NCBI RefSeq assembly: GCF_963678635.1
Contig: NC_087062.1
Span: 35,554,052-35,614,051 of the forward strand
Direction of reading: 5' to 3'
Source of the DNA: Symsagittifera roscoffensis
Taxonomy: Eukaryota; Xenacoelomorpha; Acoela; Convolutidae
DNA: 60,000 nucleotides
The notes beneath the pieces are model-generated. The model saw only the letters and a program-made list of their open reading frames with translations, searched no databases and was not told where the DNA came from. The first letter of the stretch is position 1; each line of letters begins with the position of its first letter. A program made the translations under genes and the position numbers. This document shows, piece after piece, positions 53,295 to 60,000 of the stretch.

Positions 53295-54850
53295 TTAATT
53301 TTTTTCTTCTTCGATAAAACTTTCTAGTTCGGCGTTAAAAAGTTCGCTGTCCAAATCTTCTATTTCGTTGAAACTGTTCAGGGCCTCTCTTAGTGACTGA
53401 TCTGTTGAAGAAAGAGAAATTGTGTCCGTTGATGAGGAGTCTGAGGCATTGGCTGAATTTTTCGGAGATAGAATCGTAAAAATAGGAGTTCTCTTACCCG
53501 AAGGAATTGGAGTGTGGATTTTTTTTGTCAGAAATTGTTTGTTCGTTACTATCTATCGGAATCGCGTTTGATGCTGAGTCAGGCTGGCCGTCTTTGCTAT
53601 CTATAAAATCTGTGTACACCCTTTTACCATAAAATTGGGGAGGTCCTAAATTTCGGCGGCTCGAGGGTCGGAGTTTAAATTCATTACCGGTGGTAGTGTT
53701 TTCCTCCGTACAAGGTTCATGAGCAGCTGTGCTATCATCTGAGGAATCAGCAATCTCGTAGATTGGGAAGTCGACCGATGTGTCTTTCTCTGATTTCTGC
53801 CGTAAATCCGACGGATTCTTGGTCTCCGAGACCGATGGGAGTTGTGAGGTTGAGTTTTTCTGTTACTCTGAGTTATTTTAGGGTCTGGAGAAGGGATAGA
53901 GGATTCTTGTTGTCTAATACTATCCGAAATTATAAGTTCTCTGATCACTCCCAGTCGCTAAAATCTGATGTGTCTGACCGAATCATCATTGATTCATCAC
54001 ATGCTAAGTAACTTGCGTTTGATGTTTGTACTTTATTGCGTGTTTGTCTGCTTTTGGCGGGATTGGTTGAGGAGTTAGACACTCTCGTCCTTGTGTTGTT
54101 GTCTGATGTAGCTGACTCCGTCCGTAATCTAGTCTTCGGACCGGTTTTCCTCGTAGGTTGGGATTTTGCTTTGGTAATCCGCTTTGAACCTGCTTAAAAA
54201 TCAGGGCTAGGAAAGAATGGAAAAGAGATGTTTCCTCTGAAAGACCGTGTAGTCGATGAATTTGATTCCGGAATTACGATGTCAGATTTTCTGATGATTT
54301 TTCCGTCAGACAGTTCTACCGTAGTTTTTGATGAGTTTATATTTTTTGGTTGAGTTCTTTGTAGAAATGGTTTCCATTTATGCTTTCCTTAGTTTTCCAG
54401 AGTATTTTACCTTTGAAAGGACTTTGCAGAGGCAAACGGGATGAAGAAGGCTTCGAAGGTGAGGGATAGTCCGACTCGTACCCTTTCTCCAATGGGGACT
54501 GGTTTTTCTTTTGGATCTTGGTGTCCAAGTATCCGTCCTCGACTCTGTCGTCTAATTTCCAGTCTAGTGCTCGTTTTTTTGCTTAAGATGGATTTACCGT
54601 TGTCTGAAACTCCATCGGATAAATTATTACAAACCAGTTGTTTCCAGATCGTATTAGGTTTTCTACTGAAGTGTAATTCGAAAGGGGAGTATTTTACTTT
54701 CGATTGAATAGAAGAGCAAAGATTCCATATAATTTTTGAGAAAACTTTTTCTAAACTAGGTTTTTAGTGTTCGAATGCCTTTGCTAAAAATTTAATTTTT
54801 ACAAAATGTACAAGATTTTCTACAAGGCCGTTAGGGCGAGGGTCGCCAAC
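53295..54850 (-). pseudogene. Gypsy pol 3' part: integrase end and C-terminal tail
   Basis: After the integrase core the minus strand carries a hydrophilic tail: S-P-F-K-G-K-I-L near 54400, a segment rich in Ser/Arg/Thr/Gln (53646-53948) and a final acidic stretch (E-D-L-D-S-E-L-F-N-A-E-L-E-S-F) ending in TAA at 53295-53297. The last 40 or so codons are uninterrupted. Between 53500 and 54800 several frame changes are needed. The tail has no recognised domain; such tails in gypsy integrases may contact chromatin or RNA (inference). Confidence 0.6.
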
Positions 54851-55740
54851 TGTACAAAATAAAAATTTAATGTCATTAGTATCGCAAAAAAAAATTGAAA
54901 TCCTGACCAGTGAAACAGGAAGCACGTGATCAACGCGGAAAGATATTGGAATGCCGTGAAGGCAAAATTAATCCTGAAGAAATTCGATTACTGTGAAATA
55001 TGCGATTAATGCGATTACTTTGAAGAGGTGGAAGATGTTTGCCTAGCCGATGGAAATTTCGAGAATCTGTCGAAGCATAGTAAAAGGTATTATTTCTTTC
55101 CCCAACTGATATCCAATGGGCCAGCAAAATCAAGATTTAATTCCTCATTAGGTTCGGATAATGGCAATAATGCGCTGATTTGAGTACTAGGGACAAGGTT
55201 TTTTGTAATCTTACCAGTTTGTGTGCATTGCGAATAATTTATCCCGTGGAAGTAGATCTAACGATTCATGTGAGGCCACCATATACACTGTACTAGATAT
55301 TTCATTCCGAATTGTCCTGAATGGGTCTCATGTAGAGTCTTCACGACCGCGTTTCTTAAAGTAAAAGGGATTACGAGTTTTCCAACCAAGTATAATAATA
55401 CGTCGGATTCTTGAAGGTCCTTAATGATTTGGTTTCAATAGTGAGAATTCGCATTAATCTTATCTATTTTATTTTGGAGCGCTTTGGTGATGGGACTCAA
55501 TATTGGGTCTTACTCTGTTAATAGGGCTACCAACTTGGCATTGAATAACGTGTTTAAGACCAAAGGGCGTTCAGGCAGCCTCAATTTTTAACGATATTTA
55601 GTCACTATTTTTTCATGTTCAGATAATATGGGAAATTCGACTGTGACTTCACCGGAAGTAGATGGATTAATTATATTTTGATTATTGGAGACATTTACTG
55701 TATTTTTTCACAGTTTCAAGATCCTGTGGACTAATAATTA
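54851..55740 (-). pseudogene. Gypsy integrase (zinc-binding and core start)
   Basis: The zinc-binding region reads H-E-T-H-S-G-Q-F-G-M-K-Y then W-W-P-H and later N-Y-S-Q-C. The HxxxH-type histidines are present, but the first Cys of the CxxC pair is Tyr (at about 55236). The catalytic core begins L-N-L-D-F-A-G-P-L-D near 55110. A stop lies between W-P-H and the CxxC (M-N-R then TAG). The remaining DDE residues could not be placed with confidence. Confidence 0.65.
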
Positions 55741-57780
55741 AACTACGATTAAGAAATAAAAACTGTGAAAAAGCAGAATTTGATAAAAAAATTTTGTGGA
55801 ATCAATGTTCGAGAAATCCGAAGCAATACATTTAGAGTTACAAAGTTCAGTTCTAGAATGTTTGAGATTGCAAATTGGAAGAGTCGAGTCAATGAATTTA
55901 TGGACTGAAGTGATAACATAATTACGTAATCTTTCGTAACTGAACCAATAGCGTTACAGTTCATTTTTCCGCTATCCGTTGGATTTATAGCTTGGTTAAT
56001 TTTCTTGATTGTAGCAACTACAAATTCTTCGTCGTAATGTGATGGGGAAATTGCTTTTGGTGAGGTATATTAAGTCAGAAAAATTAAGTCAGAAAAACCC
56101 ATTTTTTTCAAGGCTAAGTGTTTTATTGTAAAATAAAACGGTAGAAGCCGATCAACCCAATTTGTTAGGTGACTATGATATGTTTTAATTCCATGATTAT
56201 GTGAGAGTGCAGAGAGGAAGGCTTTGTGATCTCTAATAGATTCAAATTCCGAGCCATAAAGGTAATTTTTATATGGTTCGACAGCCCAGACAACTCCATT
56301 TGTGGAATTTTTGGATTTGTGTGGATTTAAAAATCTTGAAGCAAAAATAACTGTTTTCTAGTTGTTCCCGTGGAGTTGTTCTAGCGAAGCACCAATTTCA
56401 TTATGTGATGCATCTGTTTTTACACTCGTATTTCGCTTAACGTCGAAAAGAGTGTTTTCAGTAAAATTGAATATTTCTGATTTTATCTTCTCGAAAGTCT
56501 TTTTATGTTCTTCGTTCCATAAAATATTGATTTCTTGTTTAGTTAAAGTACTAAGGGATTTCCGAGCGATGCTATCTTTGGGACAAATTTATTATATTGA
56601 TTTGTTGAACCAAAGAATGATCTTAGTTCCTTTAAGTTTTTCGGAATTGGAATGTCTTTAATGGCCTTGGTTTTGTCGATTAGAGGGGCGATTTCTGTTT
56701 TAGATATTTTAAATCCGAGCCAATCTATGTTTTTTGAAAGAGATTACATTTTGACCATTTGACAGCAAAATTGTAATTGTCTAAAATCGATAAAATTTTG
56801 CCAAGAATATTTTTGTGTTCTGAAAAACTTTCTTTAGAAGCAACTAAAACGTCGTCCAGGTAATAATTTGTAAAAGGAATGTTGGGTCCGTGACTCTCTG
56901 AAACTCGTTATCACAAAGTCCGTAAAAACCTGTTAAAAATTGATATATGCCGGTTATGCCTCCGCCTACCAAGCTAAAATTGCGCTGACTACTGGTAAGA
57001 TGTCTAAAGAAAGTTGACTTTAGGCGCTCTTTGAGTCTAGTTTGGTAAACCTAATTTGTGTATATTAAGCATTTGATATTTGTTCTTGTAAAATTGTTAT
57101 TTAAATAATTTCGAACCGAATGCTAGTTTGATCGATTTGACCATTTGTAAGGTGATAGCGATTGAATTTATAAATCTATCCTCGTCGCAATTTTGTAGTT
57201 TTTTGATATTTTCTTCGGATTTGAGTCGGTTTAGTTCTGTTTTTACCGTCTCGAGTAAATTTAGGGGAACACGTCTACCTTTTAGTTGTATTGGACTCAG
57301 AGGCTCATGGAAAAAGGTGATTTTTGTCTGATTTTAAATTTTTCTAATCCGAAGGATTAGTTGTTTAAAAGTCTTGCTTATAATATCTGTTCCTTTTTCT
57401 TTGTCGGATGGAGAAATTAGTAAAATGGACTCAAAATTTTTCTTGTTTAGGTAGTGTGGGAAGCGTTTCTGAGATACTTCGATTCCCACTTTCGGCAAAT
57501 TATCATTTCCAAGGATATTCCTCTCGTGGCCCTCTGTCAGAAAAAAAAGGACATTGGCTGTGAGACCATCCGTTTGAGAATATAGGTAGAATTATTTTTC
57601 CAGTAATGCTAATCGCGTTGTCTGTGAATCCACAGTAGAAAACTTTTGACGATTGATCCACCGGTTAGATTTTCAAGTACGGATCTGGTAACTTTAATTC
57701 GTGGATGACATTTTGCTTGAGGAAACTCACAAGACTGGCTGAGTCAACTTGAACATTGAGAATTACTTGGTTTTCTTTTC
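55741..57780 (-). pseudogene. Gypsy protease, reverse transcriptase and RNase H
   Basis: Protease: Q-V-D-S-A-S-L-V-S-F near 57740, with the active-site D-S-A-S (a Ser-containing DSG-like box). RT: the catalytic Y-Y-L-D-D is intact at 56851-56865, followed by V-L-V-A-S-K and E-H-K-N-I-L. RNase H: V-K-T-D-A-S-H-N near 56425 keeps the catalytic Asp, and I-F-A-S-R-F-L-N-P-H follows near 56340. The end near 56015-55930 reads S-H-Y-D-E-E-F-V-V-A-T. Stops occur in the protease and about every 100 codons of RT. About 70 codons of RT palm are scrambled near 56950-57060. Confidence 0.75.
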
Positions 57781-58735
57781 CTTGTCCAATTTTAATAGTT
57801 TTTTGAGAATTTTTCCTTCGTTGTCGTAAGTAGTTGTCACGTTTAATACAGAGTAATCATCATTGTTGCTCTGTCCGGATTCTGACCATGCAATGATTAC
57901 TCCACAGCATTCTCTATTTGCACGATCGTTATTTACATCCGGTTGTTCCGAAGAATAATTACAATCTGTATTATTTACATTTTGACTATCTACTATATTT
58001 AAATTTTTACTGCGGGCTTTACATCGTCTGGTGAAAAGTCCACGATATTTACAAGATGTACAGGTTGTGTCCTTTGCTGGGCACACCGCTAGATGTCCTT
58101 TTGAAAATGTGCCGCCGCATCTCATACAAGTGTTACTCCGTTCGATGTTCAAACGTGGTTCCCTTTGTACTTTTGTACATTAAATTGAATAAAAGGTTTG
58201 TTTAAAGAAGATCTGTTGGATTTAAAAATATTTGTCATTTTCATGTGATTCGTTATTCCTTTTTCGTCAATTAGGGCCACGTTTAGTGCTTCTAGAGGTG
58301 GACGAGTTTCTCTAGGGAGCTTCCGTTGGATGTCTGAGATTGTCATGTTAATGATGAAAATATCTCGTATCCATTCGTCTTCGCCTGCGGATATGTCACA
58401 TTTCATTGCCATTTCGGCAAGGGCTCCCCAGAATTGCTCTAGCAATTCTCTATTCTCTGTTTGCAGTTCAAACGCTTATGTCTTTCGAATGTAATGTTTG
58501 TCTTCTTCACGATTGCTACAGAAAAATTTTCCAAAAACTGTTTGAAGGGAATTCGGAGGATTTTTACTTGCGTGAGTTTTTGGCCGAAGATCTTCTTTTC
58601 TTCATTTCCGAGGGCCTAGTAAAGGATTGATCGGAGTTTTTTGTCAGCTTCTTCGAATCTCATGCCGTTAAATCGTTTTGTTTCTGTCTTTATAGAAGCT
58701 ATCTCTTCGTCGTCAAATCTCTTTTAAACTCAAAA
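57781..58735 (-). pseudogene. Gypsy gag: capsid and zinc knuckles
   Basis: The capsid is readable from about 58735 (K-R-F-D-D-E-E-I-A-S-I-K) through L-E-Q-F-W-G-A-L-A-E-M (58443) and E-A-L-N-V-A-L-I-D-E-K. A frameshift at about 58150 separates it from the nucleocapsid. Knuckle 1 is C-M-R-C...G-H-L-A-V-C (CX2CX7HX3C). Knuckle 2 is C-T-S-C-K-Y-R-G-L-F-T-R-R-C, where the zinc-binding His is replaced by Leu. Gag binds the element's RNA and forms the particle; this copy cannot make an intact product. The N-terminus is missing. Confidence 0.78.
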
Positions 58736-59480
58736 TTCGGAACTACTAAGAGTACCCTTACAGTACTCGCCTACAAGATTAGGATTTTCAAAATTGTGTT
58801 TTCAAAATGTAAAATGTTAGAATAAAAAAAACGTCGTATCTCGAAAACTACTAGGGTTTTAGCAGTCATATTTAGCGGCAAAATTGGAAATTCTTGATAG
58901 TACTCTGACAGCGCTTAACTACAGAATTGGGAGTTTCAAATTTTCAAAATTTTCGATAAATCACAAACACAAACATTGTCGTATCTCGTAAACTAAAAAA
59001 AAATTGGGCATTCATAGTTGGAGGCCAAACTTGCAAACCCTGGGCAAACGATGACAGCCTCTCATCTTTAATTTGCTATTTTCATATTTGGTGAGATAAA
59101 CAATTAGTTCAAACTGGAAAAGCGAATTTTTTTTTAATTGCATCAAACAATACAGCTTAATCGTGAAAAAAATCTTCCGTTAAACATGCAAAAATAATAC
59201 ATTGAGAAAACTTAAATATGGCGAAGGCTTAATCATTGAGAAGGCTTAAACATGCCTGCAAATGAATATATAATAGATAGATAGATAAATTTGTATATTC
59301 AAGACATTTTTTTTGATAAATTTTGAGCATAAAGATTGTGAAGTCTAGTAATTGGCCTTGACATTCGCATAAAGACAGAAAGCTGAAAAAGAAGGAGGTT
59401 CAGCCGATGAATTTGAAGATTGAAAAATGGTCGTTTTTTACGTGAGTGCGAGTTATCAAGAATTAAAATATTACTCTAAC
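58736..59480. other. No gene seen; two-copy diverged repeat
   Basis: AAAAACGTCGTATCTCGAAAACTA...CAGTCATATTTAGCGGC and AACATTGTCGTATCTCGTAAACTA...CATTCATAGTTGGAGGC are diverged tandem copies about 140 bp apart (58835 and 58975). GATAGATAGATA near 59275 is a short microsatellite. Confidence 0.5.
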
Positions 59481-59774
59481 ATGGCAGCGGCTCGTAGTTA
59501 TAGAGAATGGCAAAAACTTGTAACAGATAGACTTAAGTAGAAAGAGCAAGTGGCCTATTTCATAAAATTTTTGCATGGAAAAACTAGTTTTTCAAAGATA
59601 AAATTTGACTCAAGGTCATCTTACAACTCAAATTTGCATGCAAAAATAGCTCAAAATTGGCAGATTGCTCTTTCTAATTATTTCTGTCCGTTCCAACTTT
59701 TTGCCACTAATTATACGAAGAATAGTAGGACCAAAATAAAGAAGAAAGAGCAAAACGACATAGCCGTATTGTAA
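59481..59774 (+). pseudogene. Possible broken small CDS, one in-frame stop
   Basis: From ATG at 59481 the frame reads M-A-A-A-R-S-Y-R-E-W-Q-K-L-V-T-D-R-L-K, then a TAG (59538-59540), then 77 more open codons to TAA: K-E-Q-V-A-Y-F-I-K-F, later I-A-Q-N-W-Q-I-A-L-S-N, ending in a Lys-rich tail. Composition looks protein-like across the stop. No motif is recognised. It could be a dead gene, two exons, or chance. Confidence 0.25.
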
Positions 59775-60000
59775 AGAAGAGTTCTGAACAACAAATGAAT
59801 CATGGTACTCATGATGAATGGACTCTTAGAGAGAAAGTGTCCGTGGAAGAACAAATTTGCACTCAACAGACAACAGGAAGAATGAGTCCGTTTTTTTAAC
59901 CTTCCTCATCGTTTTCGAACAACAGAAGATTCGAACGCTTACAAACACGTACAATTGTGAGAAACAGAGGCACAACAATTAGGTACAAACCATGAAAAAG

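Larger units (their letters stand above)
53295..58735 (-). mobile_element. Near full-length, decayed Ty3/gypsy retrotransposon
   Basis: Minus-strand order is capsid, two zinc knuckles, aspartic protease, reverse transcriptase, RNase H, integrase and a long charged C-terminal tail, the order expected of Ty3/gypsy (integrase last). Stops and frameshifts interrupt every domain, so it is dead. LTRs were not identified on either side, and the capsid end is cut at about 58735. It belongs to a related lineage to the fragment at 24640-25850. Confidence 0.85.

Noticed and set aside
53763-54707. Plus-strand open frames across 53.8-54.7 kb
   Set aside because: They are antisense to the gypsy C-terminal tail, whose minus-strand reading is consistent with the neighbouring domains.

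Overview
The window is AT-rich eukaryotic DNA, most probably from a repeat-rich invertebrate animal. There is no long intact open frame, operon or ribosome-binding-site pattern. Coding candidates are short exons bounded by GT...AG signals, with introns from about 90 bp upward. Most of the DNA is transposon-derived. A Ty3/gypsy element, tRNA-derived sequence, hAT-like MITEs and Helentron-like repeats fit an animal genome; I cannot name the species. Nothing here looks like a complete housekeeping gene, so this is an accessory, transposon-dense stretch holding a few small or lineage-restricted genes.

Layout. At 1-3440 a unit of about 1.9 kb is tandemly duplicated; each copy holds a foldback and the right end of a hAT-like MITE. 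At 4046-5210 two direct repeats resemble the LTRs of a miniature element. At 5.4-15.7 kb there is a dense field of short non-autonomous elements, several with perfect target-site duplications. At 15.7-17.6 kb one inverted-repeat element contains another. At 19.1-20.4 kb a head-to-tail dimer of a Helentron-like repeat carries a 215-bp nested MITE with a clean 9-bp duplication. At 14.7-23.2 kb, minus strand, lie small exons: four share the peptide core D-F-R-[SK]-x-[KE] and all four end in phase-1 splice donors, and a two-exon gene (21014-21570) sits among them. At 24.6-25.9 kb there is a decayed gypsy pol fragment on the plus strand. At 28.4-29.2 kb there are two terminal-exon candidates. At 29.9-37.5 kb come more MITEs, a hAT-like element, tandem repeats, a GTCGA-type minisatellite and inverted-repeat element fragments. 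At 38-41.2 kb the minus strand is purine-rich and coding-like but broken; part of it is duplicated and has homology to the large 734-bp satellite-like array (11 units, 41183-49252). At 49.3-52.1 kb there are three small candidate genes. At 53.3-58.7 kb lies an almost full-length but broken Ty3/gypsy gag-pol on the minus strand, in the order gag, zinc knuckles, protease, RT, RNase H, integrase and C-terminal tail.

The most promising undescribed material is the family of minus-strand first exons with the DFR motif. The shared residues are written with different synonymous codons in each copy while the surrounding DNA is not alike. This points to selection on the peptide rather than a recent DNA duplication. 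The shared phase-1 donors would let each exon join a phase-1 downstream exon. No function can be assigned from sequence alone.
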